DNA of 64,000 nt from Saccharothrix ecbatanensis (GTDB taxonomy: Bacteria > Actinomycetota > Actinomycetes > Mycobacteriales > Pseudonocardiaceae): positions 6,386,001 through 6,450,000 of the forward strand of contig NZ_JACHMO010000001.1 in the NCBI RefSeq assembly GCF_014205015.1. The letters are read 5' to 3'. The position numbers and the translations under genes are program-made. The notes under the pieces are model-generated. The model saw only the letters and a list, made by a program, of their open reading frames with translations. It ran no database searches and was not told the origin of the DNA. Positions 9,174 through 17,505 of this stretch are shown one piece after another (positions within the stretch are counted from its first letter, which is position 1; every line of letters begins with the position of its first letter).

Positions 9174-10511
9174 ATGTCACCCAACCGTGCACTGCTCACC
9201 TGCGCCGCAGCCGGAATCGGAGGGGCCGTTCTCCTCCCCGACGGACCGGGCCTCGGCTGGTCGCTGACCGCCGCCGTCGTCTTCGCACTCCTGCGGAAAG
9301 TCAGACCGGTGTGGGCGGTGCTGTCGGTGGCGTTGTTCGCCGTCGGCGCGTTCGTCGCGGCGGAATGGCTCTTCGTGCTCTGCGCCTTGGCCGGGTGCGC
9401 CGCCGGATCACTCGCGGTCGTCGGGGGGCGGACCGCGCGTGGCCTGGTGTTCGGCGCCGGTGCCGTGCCGGTCGCGACAGTGTGGGCGCTGCCGTGGGTG
9501 GCACGCGGTGTGAAGGAACGGGGAACGCCGCCGATGACGCGCCCCATCCTGGTGACGGTCGGGCTGCTGCTGGTGTTCGTGCCGCTGCTCGCCGGGGCCG
9601 ACGCGGCGTTCGCGGACCTGCTCAGCTTTGTCATTCCCGAGGAATCGGCTGGCCGGCCGATCACGCTGTTCCTGTCGGTCGCTTTCCTCACGGTCGGCGC
9701 GTGCTACCTGCTCGCCTCACCAGTCGACTTGGACGGGACGGCCGTCCTCCCCCGCACGGTTGCGCGGCGTGACTGGGTGCTGCCCGTGGGCGCGTTGGTG
9801 CTGCTCTTCGCCGCGTTCGTGGCCGTGCAGATCACGACCCTCTTCGCGGGCGACGAGCACGTGATCACCACGGCCGACCTCACGTACGCCGACCACGCGC
9901 GCGGCGGCTTCTGGCAACTGCTGGCCGTCACCGTGCTGACCCTGTGCGTGATCGCCATGGTCGCCCGCCTGGCCCAGCTCGACTCACCCACCGACCGCCA
10001 GTGGCTGCGCGTCCTGCTCGGTGCGCTCAGCGTGCTGACGCTGGTGATCGTCGCCTCCGCCCTCACGCGCATGTGGCTCTATCAGCAGGCTTACGGGTTC
10101 ACGGTCCTCCGCGTCCTCGTCTCGGCATGCGAGCTGTGGCTTGGCGTGGTGTACCTGCTGGTCCTGGCCGCGGGCGTGCGGCTGGAAGGCGCGTGGCTGG
10201 CACGTGCCGTCGTGGGCACGGGGTTCGCCGCGCTCCTCGGGCTGGCCGCGCTCAACCCGGACCGGTTCATCGCCGAGCGCAACATCGAACGCTGGCACGC
10301 CACTTACAAGATCGACATCCGGTACCTGAGCCGGCTGTCCGACGACGCCGTGCCCGCCCTCGCCTCGCTCCCGCCGGAACTGCGCGACTGCGCCCTGGCC
10401 TACCGCCGCGTCCCGGCCGACGACTGGCGCGCGTGGAACCTCGGGCGGCAGAACGCCCGGACCACCCTCGCCGAGATCGAGAATCTCTGGTGCACACGTT
10501 CTGAGCGTTGA
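9174..10511 (+). CDS. Polytopic membrane protein, DUF4153/DUF4173-like
   Basis: Integral membrane protein of 445 aa with about ten hydrophobic segments. The segment VLSACELWLGVVYLLVLAAGV and the downstream LAALNPDRFIAERNI match the actinobacterial DUF4153/DUF4173 family, which often sits beside two-component genes. The soluble C-terminus carries LSRLSDDAVPALASLP and WRAWNLGRQNAR, also typical of the family. ATG 9174 has TGGAGG at 9159-9164. The function is unknown. The gene follows the kinase gene by about 120 bp and lies between inward-facing copies R1 and R2 of the dispersed repeat. Its last codons (Ser-Glu-Arg-stop) are contributed by the R2 head. Confidence 0.82.
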   Translation: MSPNRALLTCAAAGIGGAVLLPDGPGLGWSLTAAVVFALLRKVRPVWAVLSVALFAVGAFVAAEWLFVLCALAGCAAGSLAVVGGRTARGLVFGAGAVPVATVWALPWVARGVKERGTPPMTRPILVTVGLLLVFVPLLAGADAAFADLLSFVIPEESAGRPITLFLSVAFLTVGACYLLASPVDLDGTAVLPRTVARRDWVLPVGALVLLFAAFVAVQITTLFAGDEHVITTADLTYADHARGGFWQLLAVTVLTLCVIAMVARLAQLDSPTDRQWLRVLLGALSVLTLVIVASALTRMWLYQQAYGFTVLRVLVSACELWLGVVYLLVLAAGVRLEGAWLARAVVGTGFAALLGLAALNPDRFIAERNIERWHATYKIDIRYLSRLSDDAVPALASLPPELRDCALAYRRVPADDWRAWNLGRQNARTTLAEIENLWCTRSER

Positions 10512-10584
10512 ATTCGGGGGTCCTGAACGTAGGACTCACGGGGTCTGGAGGTTCGACACGCGGGACCTGGGGGTTCGACTCGCG
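10501..10584 (+). repeat. Dispersed hairpin-unit repeat, copy R2 (head, one good unit, two diverged units)
   Basis: The head CTGAGCGTTGAATTCGGGGG (10501-10520) and unit TCCTGAACGTAGGACTCACG (10521-10540) match the other copies. The following roughly 44 bp keep the G-rich...GTTCGAC...CGCG pattern with a period near 22 bp and look like diverged units. The head supplies the TGA stop of the preceding gene. Confidence 0.85.
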
Positions 10585-10586
10585 CG

Positions 10587-10629
10587 GAGGGGAAGGGTGG
10601 GAGGGGGGCGGGATGGGTACGGGAGGGGG
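10587..10629 (+). other. G-run tract with quadruplex potential in the mscS-like leader
   Basis: Nine runs of three or more G occur in about 43 bp on the coding strand, separated by one to three bases. The tract ends about 40 bp before the start codon of the mechanosensitive channel gene. It fits the canonical four-tract G-quadruplex pattern several times over. Confidence 0.6.
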
Positions 10630-10670
10630 AACGTCCGGATCCGGAAGAGTGGAAGTGGAGGTGCCCGTCC

Positions 10671-11810
10671 GTGCTCGCAGCCGTCCTCACGTTCACCGGC
10701 TCGCTGCTCGTCGCACTGCTCGCCGTCACGCTCGTCCACCGGGTGGTCCAGCGCATCGGCCGCCGGTCCGCCCTGTTCGAGGGCCTCGCCCGGCACGCGC
10801 ACAAGCCCGCGGTGGCCATGGCGGTCCTGGTGGCGGTGCAGTTCTCGCTGAGCGTGTCGGCCCGCGGCGACTGGCGACCGACCGCCCTGCACGCCACGGG
10901 CATAGCGCTGATCCTCGCCGGCGCGTGGCTGCTCGCCGCACTGCTCGTGGTGATCGAGGACGCGACGCTGGCACGCATCAGGGTCGACGTGTCGGACAAC
11001 CGCCACGCCCGACGCGTGCACACGCAGATCACGTTGGTGCGCCGGGTCACCGTCGTGATCGTCAGCGTCCTGGCAGCCGCCGCCGTGCTGATGACGTTCC
11101 CCGGCGCACGTGCCGCCGGAACGAGCCTGCTGGCGTCCGCCGGTGTCATCGGCGCCATCGCCGCACTCGCGGCGCAGTCCTTGCTGGGCAACGTCTTCGC
11201 CGGCGTCCAGATCGCGTTCAGCGACGCGCTGCGGCTGGACGACGTGGTGATCGTGGAGAAGCAGTGGGGCCGGATCGAGGACATCACCCTCACCTACGTG
11301 GTCGTGCACCTGTGGGACGACCGGCGCCTGATCCTGCCCACCGCCTACTTCCTCAAGTGCCCGTTCGAGAACTGGACGCGCACGCAGTCGGCGCTGCTCG
11401 GCACGGTGGAGCTGGACCTCGACTGGACCGTGCCGGTGGAGGAACTGCGGCACGAGCTCCGACACGCGCTCGAAGGCAGCGACCTGTGGGACGGCCGGGT
11501 GTCGGTGATGCAGGTGACGGACGCGGTCGGGTCGTTCGTGCGGGTCCGTGCCCTGGTGAGCGCGTCGGACGCGGGCCGGCTGTGGGACCTGCGGTGCGTG
11601 GTGCGCGAGCACCTGGTCGGCTGGCTGCGGGCGCACCACCCCGGTTCGCTGCCGCAGGTGCGGGTGCGCGACCTGCCCCGGGCCACCGACCACGCGCCGG
11701 TGCCGACCATGCACGAATCGTCCGACAACCGCGTGTTCGGCGAGAGCGCGGACGGTGAAGAGCGCGTGCAGGCGTTCAGCGGACCCGACCAGCCCGTGCA
11801 ACCCCGCTGA
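10671..11810 (+). CDS. MscS-family mechanosensitive channel-like protein
   Basis: Membrane protein of 379 aa. About four transmembrane segments precede the pore-lining helix GVIGAIAALAAQSLLGNVFAG (residues about 158-178), then the MscS beta domain begins (DALRLDDVVIVEKQWGRIEDITLTYVVV). PTAYFLKCPFENWTR is the conserved end of that domain, and an alpha/beta cytoplasmic domain follows. It probably opens on membrane tension and releases solutes. GTG 10671 is preceded by GGAGG at about 10657. The last 40 residues are polar and variable. The leader contains repeat R2 and a strong G-run tract. Confidence 0.9.
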   Translation: MLAAVLTFTGSLLVALLAVTLVHRVVQRIGRRSALFEGLARHAHKPAVAMAVLVAVQFSLSVSARGDWRPTALHATGIALILAGAWLLAALLVVIEDATLARIRVDVSDNRHARRVHTQITLVRRVTVVIVSVLAAAAVLMTFPGARAAGTSLLASAGVIGAIAALAAQSLLGNVFAGVQIAFSDALRLDDVVIVEKQWGRIEDITLTYVVVHLWDDRRLILPTAYFLKCPFENWTRTQSALLGTVELDLDWTVPVEELRHELRHALEGSDLWDGRVSVMQVTDAVGSFVRVRALVSASDAGRLWDLRCVVREHLVGWLRAHHPGSLPQVRVRDLPRATDHAPVPTMHESSDNRVFGESADGEERVQAFSGPDQPVQPR

Positions 11811-11858
11811 CCTCGACTTCCGTCCTTGTGATGGCAGGATCGCTCCACGGGAGGGTGC

Positions 11859-12260
11859 ATGCGGAGACTCGTACTACCGGTGCTGGCAGGGCTGGCGCTG
11901 GCGGGCTGCGGCGACCGGCAGGACACCGGTTCCCACCCCGTCCTCACGATCCCGACCAGTGCGATCTCGGAGGTCCAAGTGGTCCCGAAGCTGAGCCCAC
12001 AGGGCAAGGACGTGCTCGAACAGGCCAAGCGCTCGGGCGTGAAGACCGTCGTGCTGACCGTCGCCACCGAGCGGGACAAGACCGATCAGGTGGCCGCCGG
12101 CCTGCGACGCCTGGGCGGCACCGTGGAGGCCACCGACACCACGATCGGCTACGTCCGCGTGTCCGTCCCGGTCGATCTGGCCGAGCAGGTGACGGCGATC
12201 GAGGGCATCAGCCGGGTGGACGTCGACGAACCGTTGTCCAACATCGACCCCACCCCGTAG
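11859..12260 (+). CDS. Small lipoprotein resembling a subtilase propeptide (I9-like)
   Basis: Predicted lipoprotein of 133 aa. The lipobox LALAGC places the lipidated Cys at residue 17. The mature domain (about 55-128) reads VLTVATERDKTDQVAAGLRR, then LGGTVEATD, YVRVSVPVDLAEQV and ISRVDVDEPL. The N-terminal propeptide of the neighbouring subtilase shows the same order: VTLLVAAEEGKLD, LKGLGGVVEST, YLKVSVPRDKAEQ, VNAVDVDGLV. The two segments look homologous, so this appears to be a free-standing, membrane-anchored propeptide-like domain. Such domains can inhibit or chaperone a subtilisin. Inhibition of the convergent protease is an inference from similarity and adjacency. Confidence 0.8.
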   Translation: MRRLVLPVLAGLALAGCGDRQDTGSHPVLTIPTSAISEVQVVPKLSPQGKDVLEQAKRSGVKTVVLTVATERDKTDQVAAGLRRLGGTVEATDTTIGYVRVSVPVDLAEQVTAIEGISRVDVDEPLSNIDPTP

Positions 12261-12285
12261 ACCACGGACAAGACCACGCACAAAA

Positions 12286-12324
12286 CTCAGGGCCACCCCC
12301 GCGCGAAGCGGAGGTGGCCCTGAG
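12286..12324. terminator. Bidirectional terminator between lipoprotein and subtilase genes
   Basis: A 12-bp perfect stem (CTCAGGGCCACC, 12286-12297, with 12313-12324) and a 15-nt loop lie between the convergent stops at 12260 and 12340. Confidence 0.8.
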
Positions 12325-12339
12325 GTCGATCAGGTGGCG

Positions 12340-15300
12340 TCAGGCCACGTTCTGCACGATCACCGCGCTGCGGCCGACGGTCACGCCGTCCGCCGTGCGC
12401 ACGGTCAGCTCACCGCGCAGCACGCGACCGGCACCGGCCTGGCCGGCGACCGTCACCGTGCCCGGCACCGTCCACGTCTCACCGGCGGTGCGCTCGGAGT
12501 CGGTGTCGGTCACGTCGACCGAGCCGAGGCCCGGAGCGGCGAACAGGTCGATGTAGTCGTACTCCGTGGTGCCCGCGGGCACCTCGTAGCCGTCCACCCG
12601 CACCTGCCACGCGCCCGCGGCCGGGTTGTTGATCGTGACGGACTCCTCCGAGTCGCCGTCCGCCGCCTGACCGGCCAGCACGCAGGTGCCGGACGTGCAG
12701 TTGTAGACGAACAGGTCGAGGTCGGCGGACACGTCACCGGTGTTGCCGATCGTCGCGCGCAGCGACGTGGAGCCCGGCGCCACGACCAGGTCGTACGCCT
12801 GGACCGTCGCGTCGGCGATCGACGGGCGGGAGATCCGGGCGCTGGACAGCGAACCGCCGACGAGCTTGCCGGTGAACGTGGCCAGCGAGTTGGTCACCGT
12901 GTACTCGCGGCTGATCGGGGTGCCGATCGTGGCCGACGGGATGGTGTCCGGGTTCGGGCTGACCATCGTGCCCAGGACGGACGCGGACACCGAGAACGGC
13001 GCCGAGTCGGCGTCCGAGGTGCGACGCCCTTCGACCACGATCTCCCACACGCCCGGCGTCGGGTTGCTCACCGTGCGGCTGGTCGGCGTGCCACCGGCAC
13101 AGCCGGCGCCCGCGTCGGGGTTGTAGCAGTTGGTCGACGACGTGGTGTCGAACGGCACGCCGTACGGGTCGTAGCGCAGGAACCGGACCTGGCCCTTGCC
13201 CGCCTCGGCGCCACCGGCCGCCATGTCGACCTTCAGCGCGCTGGTGCCGACCGGCACCTTCACGAAGAAGTTCTGCGACTGGTTGCGCGCGATCGAGCCG
13301 GTCTTGGTCACCGCGTACTTGCCCGCCGCGGTGAACTCGTCCGCCGCGAACACGGTGTTCAGGGTGAACACGTCGATGCCCGGGGTGACCGCGTTGTCGA
13401 GCTTCAGCACGGCCGAGTGCGCGCCCGCCGTGGCCGGCTTGACCTTGACGTCGAACGTCACCGGCGTGTTCAGCGGCAGGGTGACCGAGGACTTGGACGA
13501 GAACGTGCCGTCGTTGCCCTGCCACTTGACGGAGAACCGCTGGTTGCCGGCCGGACCCGTGGTGCGGGTCAGGGTGTAGGTGCGCGTGTACTCCGCACCC
13601 ACGGACACGCCCTCGCGGTCGTGGATGCCGACGCCCGTGTTCGGGGTGGCCAGCAGACCGGACAGCGCGGTGTTCACGGCCACCGACGTGGTGACGGCGT
13701 GCGTGTCCGGGTGGGCGTTGAGCTGTGCCCACGCGCGCTTGGTGTCGAAGAGACCGGCACCCTGCTCGTAGGCCTGCAACGTGGTGACCCACTTGGCGCC
13801 GGACTGGATGGCGTTGCGCAGCGCCGCGACGGGCGGGCGCTCGCCGTTGTGCTCGGCCTTGTACGCGCTGATGAGCAGCGCGGCGGCGCCGGTCGCCTGC
13901 GGGGCGGCCATCGACGTGCCGTTGAACATGGCGTAGCCGGCGGGCAGGTCGTAGGTGCCGGCCACCGGGCCGGGCGCCTGCCACTGCGGCGTGGTGGAGA
14001 TCGCCGAGCCGGGCGCGACGATGTTCGGCTTGAAGCCGCCGTCCTCACGCGGACCGCGCGACGAGAAGCCGTGCAGGCCCTCGCGCTGCTGCGTCACCGA
14101 GCCGTAGTTGGACAGCCAGGTGTCGGCGGTGATGTACGAGCCGACGCTCATCGCGTCCGTGGTCACCGACGGGTCGCCGACGGTGTTCGCGCCCGCGCCG
14201 CTGTTGCCGGCGGAGATGAACACCTGCACGTTGTACTCGGCGATGGTGCGGTCGTAGAGCTTCGCCCGCGCGTTGTTGCCGTCGTTGAGCGCCGGCAGGC
14301 CGCCGATCGAGATGTTGACGACGTCGGCGCCGTTGCGGGCCGCGTACAGCAGGCCGTCGATCAGGCCGCTGCTCGTGCACGACGGGGTCGACAGGCAGAC
14401 CTTGACGGCCATCAGCTTGGCGCCGGGCGCCGCGCCGACCATCCTGCCGCCGAACATCTTGTTCGCCGACGTGATGCCCGCGACGTGCGTGCCGTGCGCG
14501 GCCGACATGCCGATGTTGACCCACGCGGTGGCGCCGGCGTCGTAGTTCGACTTGTCGGTCTGCACCACGAACGCGATGGTGTCGAGCACCGGCGTGGCCG
14601 GGTTGTCGACGCCGAAGTGGCCGACGTCCTTCTTGTACTTGAAGTCGATCATCGCGGTCTGGTCGGTGAAGTCGCCGTCACCGTCCACGTCCACGAGGAC
14701 TTCCTTGGTGGTGACGTCCTGGATCACGCCGAACGCGTCCACGCGGTCGCCGTCGCGGTTGATGTCACCGCCCATCTCGCTGTTGGCGAGGCCCAGGTCG
14801 CCCGCGGTCTCGCGGAACAGGCCGAAGCTGTACGGGCCGCCGGTGGCCGGGGCCTTGTAGTTCACGCCGGCGTTGGCGAACGCGCCGTTGTAGCGGCCGG
14901 CGAGCTGGACCCACGTGCCGTCACCGGAGTTGGTGGCGTTGGCGTTGTACCAGTCGACGACCTTGCGCTCACCGGTCGTGGTGGTCGCCAGGGCCGGGTG
15001 GTCCAGGTCGATGCCGGAGTCCATGATCGCGATCGTGGTGCCGCGGCCGTCCCAGCGGGGGTGCTCGGACGTGAACTGCGCGGCCTTGGTGTCCTGCGTC
15101 GGCATGTACGGGTTCATCTTGGGCGTCGACGCGCCCGGAGCCGACTGCGGCAGCGGGGACGACGCGCCCTCGGGACGCGGGTTGTCGAGGACGACCAGGC
15201 CGTCCACGTCCACCGCGTTCACCGACGCGAGCTTGGCGGCCTGCTCGGCCTTGTCCCGCGGCACCGAGACCTTGAGGTAGTCGACGTCACGCTCGGTGGA

Positions 15301-15582
15301 CTCCACCACGCCGCCCAGACCCTTGAGGTCGTTGACGGCGGAGTCGAGCTTGCCCTCCTCGGCGGCGACCAGGAGCGTGACGTTCGCCTGGCCGGCCTTC
15401 GCGGCCTCGGCGACGCGCTCCCTGTCCTGCTTGTCGAGTTGCTTGTCGGCGGGCGCGGGGGCGGATGGCGCCTCCTGCGCGACGGCCGACCCGGCGACGA
15501 AGCCGAACCCAGTGGTGCCCAGCACGGCGGCCAGCAAGGCCGCACTGGTGCGGTGTCTCCACCGGCTTCCTGAGTTGATCAC
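12340..15582 (-). CDS. Large secreted subtilisin-like serine protease (S8) with multiple C-terminal beta domains
   Basis: Exported 1080-aa protease. A signal peptide (about 1-35) is followed by a propeptide-like domain (about 65-135) and the catalytic domain. The triad is Asp188 (IAIMDSGIDLDHP), His363 (AAHGTHVAG) and Ser557 (FNGTSMAAP); Asn460 (ISAGNSG) forms the oxyanion hole. An insertion of about 130 residues between Asp188 and His363 contains two Asp-rich loops, GGDINRDGDRVD and VDVDGDGDFTD, likely calcium-binding. About 450 C-terminal residues form repeated beta-sandwich (PPC-like) domains with GVWEIVVEGRRTSD and GAWQVRVDGYEV. The GTG start at 15582 is used because the signal peptide follows it, with GAAGG upstream; the frame stays open to 15720 without homology. 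It is convergent with the propeptide-like lipoprotein. Confidence 0.93.
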   Translation of the reverse strand: MINSGSRWRHRTSAALLAAVLGTTGFGFVAGSAVAQEAPSAPAPADKQLDKQDRERVAEAAKAGQANVTLLVAAEEGKLDSAVNDLKGLGGVVESTERDVDYLKVSVPRDKAEQAAKLASVNAVDVDGLVVLDNPRPEGASSPLPQSAPGASTPKMNPYMPTQDTKAAQFTSEHPRWDGRGTTIAIMDSGIDLDHPALATTTTGERKVVDWYNANATNSGDGTWVQLAGRYNGAFANAGVNYKAPATGGPYSFGLFRETAGDLGLANSEMGGDINRDGDRVDAFGVIQDVTTKEVLVDVDGDGDFTDQTAMIDFKYKKDVGHFGVDNPATPVLDTIAFVVQTDKSNYDAGATAWVNIGMSAAHGTHVAGITSANKMFGGRMVGAAPGAKLMAVKVCLSTPSCTSSGLIDGLLYAARNGADVVNISIGGLPALNDGNNARAKLYDRTIAEYNVQVFISAGNSGAGANTVGDPSVTTDAMSVGSYITADTWLSNYGSVTQQREGLHGFSSRGPREDGGFKPNIVAPGSAISTTPQWQAPGPVAGTYDLPAGYAMFNGTSMAAPQATGAAALLISAYKAEHNGERPPVAALRNAIQSGAKWVTTLQAYEQGAGLFDTKRAWAQLNAHPDTHAVTTSVAVNTALSGLLATPNTGVGIHDREGVSVGAEYTRTYTLTRTTGPAGNQRFSVKWQGNDGTFSSKSSVTLPLNTPVTFDVKVKPATAGAHSAVLKLDNAVTPGIDVFTLNTVFAADEFTAAGKYAVTKTGSIARNQSQNFFVKVPVGTSALKVDMAAGGAEAGKGQVRFLRYDPYGVPFDTTSSTNCYNPDAGAGCAGGTPTSRTVSNPTPGVWEIVVEGRRTSDADSAPFSVSASVLGTMVSPNPDTIPSATIGTPISREYTVTNSLATFTGKLVGGSLSSARISRPSIADATVQAYDLVVAPGSTSLRATIGNTGDVSADLDLFVYNCTSGTCVLAGQAADGDSEESVTINNPAAGAWQVRVDGYEVPAGTTEYDYIDLFAAPGLGSVDVTDTDSERTAGETWTVPGTVTVAGQAGAGRVLRGELTVRTADGVTVGRSAVIVQNVA

Positions 15583-15838
15583 GGCGCAAACCCTTCGTGG
15601 GGAAAGATTGGCGCAAGCACATCTCTCCGACCACCGGGTGACAATCGGGCGAATGGCCCCAATGACAAGTCCACATTGGACTGATCGGGCTATTGCGCAA
15701 ACGCGCGAGAAGTGCCGCACAACTCCGGAACGGGTGCGACTACTCCAGTCAAGAGCCGACCGGCCGGAATGTCAAACACTGTCAACGGTGAACCGCTCGG
15801 AAGCGTGGGAAATCCGTAACAAATCGCACATCAACGCG

Positions 15839-16669
15839 ATGGCGAGCACACTGGACTACATCGTGGACACAGAGCCGATCGACCGGATCGCCGACGAGCT
15901 GTACGCCCTGCCGCCGGCGGACTTCGTCGCGGCCAGGGACACCCACGCGCGCATCGCCACCGAGCACGGCGACAAGGCGTTGGCCAAGCAGATCTCGGCC
16001 CTGCGCAAGCCGACCGCGTCGGCGTGGGCGCTGAACCTGCTGGCCCGCGAGGGCGCGTCCGACCTGGCCGAAGCAGTCGCCCTGGGTGACGAGCTGCGTA
16101 CCGCGCAGGAGGAATTGCGCGGTAGCGCGCTGCGGCAGCTCGGTGCGCGGCGGCGTGCGGTGCTGAGCGCGCTCGTGCGGCGGGTGGAGTCGTTGGCGAA
16201 GGACGCCGGTCAGCCGCTCGGGTCGGACGCGGTGCAGCAGGTGCGCACCACGTTGACCGCGGCGTTGGCCGACGCGGTGCTGGCGGCGCGGATCAAGGCG
16301 GGTCGGCTGGTCAAGCCGGTCGAGCTGTCCGGCTTCGGGCCGTTGAGCGAGCACGCCGTGCCGGTGCGCGACGACTTGGCTCCACGCCGTGAGCAGCGGC
16401 GGGAACGGCAGCTGGCGCGCGCTCGGGACGACATCAGCGCCGCGCAGGCCGACGTGAAGAAGGCGGACACGGCCGTGACGGAGGCCGAGCAGACGTTGGC
16501 CGAGCGCGAGGAGCACACCGCCACGCTGCAGGCCGAGCTGCGGCGGGCGCAGCAGGCCGAGCAGGAGGCGTCCACCAGGCTGGCGCGGGCCAAGCGCCGG
16601 GCCGAGACCTCCCGGGAGAAGCTCGCAGGGGCCGAGACCCGGATGACCGAGCTGCGCGGTGACGCCTGA
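15839..16669 (+). CDS. Hypothetical coiled-coil protein
   Basis: Soluble, helix-rich 276-aa protein with no catalytic motif that I recognise. The N-terminal region (about 1-110) has IDRIADELYALPPADFVAARD and KQISALRKPTASAWALNLLA, a conserved pattern in actinobacterial hypothetical proteins. The C-terminal third (about 185-270) is a long Ala/Glu/Arg coiled coil with heptads (ARDDISAAQADVKKADTAVT, AELRRAQQAEQEASTRLARA). ATG 15839 gives the conserved N-terminus; a GTG at 15788 is in frame and neither has a good ribosome site. It is divergent from the subtilase across a 256-bp non-coding region in which I see no repeat or RNA element. Confidence 0.7.
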   Translation: MASTLDYIVDTEPIDRIADELYALPPADFVAARDTHARIATEHGDKALAKQISALRKPTASAWALNLLAREGASDLAEAVALGDELRTAQEELRGSALRQLGARRRAVLSALVRRVESLAKDAGQPLGSDAVQQVRTTLTAALADAVLAARIKAGRLVKPVELSGFGPLSEHAVPVRDDLAPRREQRRERQLARARDDISAAQADVKKADTAVTEAEQTLAEREEHTATLQAELRRAQQAEQEASTRLARAKRRAETSREKLAGAETRMTELRGDA

Positions 16670-16885
16670 TCGACTTCGGACCGTCACCGCCGGCGCTGAC
16701 GCTCCGTAGTGATGCCTGCCACGCCGGGGGTAATCCGGGGAACACCCACCGGACACCCCCCGTTCTACTGTTGGTCGGCAAGTGGACGCCGCACCGGACG
16801 TCAGGCCCCGCAGGCACCACCCCCCAATGCCCGCGAGGCAACCTCTCCCCGAGACGTTGCAGGTTGCGCCCACGCACACCCGACC

Positions 16886-16925
16886 GCCGTCGGCCGAACG
16901 GTTCCCCCACCGGACGGCCGACGGC
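16886..16925 (-). terminator. Hairpin terminator downstream of the cupin gene
   Basis: The 11-bp stem GCCGTCGGCCG (16886-16896, with 16915-16925) and an 18-nt loop start about 35 bp past the cupin stop. The rest of the 291-bp gap 16670-16960 shows no gene or motif that I can name. Confidence 0.65.
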
Positions 16926-16960
16926 CTTTACTTGGGTCACCGGTAATCGGTAGCCGCAGC

Positions 16961-17434
16961 TCAGACCATGTACTGGTCGTGCCGGGCGTAGAATTCGGCC
17001 CACTCCTCGCGGCTCAACTGCCGCCCCGAATCAAGGATCTCCGCGAGTTCCAGGAAGAACTTCTCCCGGGGCGGGGCGGGCGCGAACAGGATCAACATCG
17101 AGGCGGGTTCGTCGGTGTCGTTGCGGAAAGCGTGGACACCGCCTTCCGGCACGTACAGGAAATCACCCGCTGCGCCGTTCACCCACGTCTCGCCGTTGAA
17201 CAGGCTGACCACTCCGGCGGTCACGTAGAACGACTCCGAGAACGTCTTGTGGAAGTGCGGTGCGGCGCCGCCCGCGCGCGGCTTCATCCGCCAGTCGAAC
17301 AGGCCGAACTGGTTGCGCGTGACGGTGCCCGGCGCGACCAGCCGTGCCTGGCTCTGCGGCCGGTCGATGGTCCGCACCTCCGCCACCGGTCGCCACACCG
17401 CGCTGACCTCGCCCACGTCACCCGTGTACGTCAC
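16961..17434 (-). CDS. Cupin-domain protein
   Basis: Single-domain cupin of 157 aa. Cupin motif 1 is recognisable as PHFHKTFSESFYVTAGVVSL, giving the metal-ligand pattern His-x-His...Glu, and motif 2 as GDFLYVPEGGVHAFRN, with the last metal His. The substrate is unknown, since cupins include dioxygenases, isomerases and sensors. GTG 17434 is preferred because AGGGAG lies 8 nt upstream; GTG 17443 would place that site too close. The gene is divergent from the FAD-dependent dehydrogenase across only 71 bp, so the two may be co-regulated. Confidence 0.82.
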   Translation of the reverse strand: MTYTGDVGEVSAVWRPVAEVRTIDRPQSQARLVAPGTVTRNQFGLFDWRMKPRAGGAAPHFHKTFSESFYVTAGVVSLFNGETWVNGAAGDFLYVPEGGVHAFRNDTDEPASMLILFAPAPPREKFFLELAEILDSGRQLSREEWAEFYARHDQYMV

Positions 17435-17505
17435 CGTGACCACTCCCTAAAGTGAATCTTCTTCAACTCTCGTCCACCACGCGCACTTCGATCTAGACTC
17501 GCCCG

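Noticed and set aside
9110..9691. A 193-codon minus-strand frame ending in the R1 head
   Set aside because: It is antisense to the conserved DUF4173-like membrane protein and low complexity. Its Ser-Glu-Arg-stop ending only reflects the repeat head.
12334..15573. A 1079-codon open frame on the plus strand antisense to the subtilase
   Set aside because: High-GC shadow: Arg/Val/Gly-rich with no motif, while the minus strand encodes a full subtilase with catalytic triad and signal peptide.
16670..16960. Possible riboswitch upstream of the cupin gene
   Set aside because: The region lies downstream of the cupin stop, and apart from one terminator hairpin I could not match it to any RNA family.
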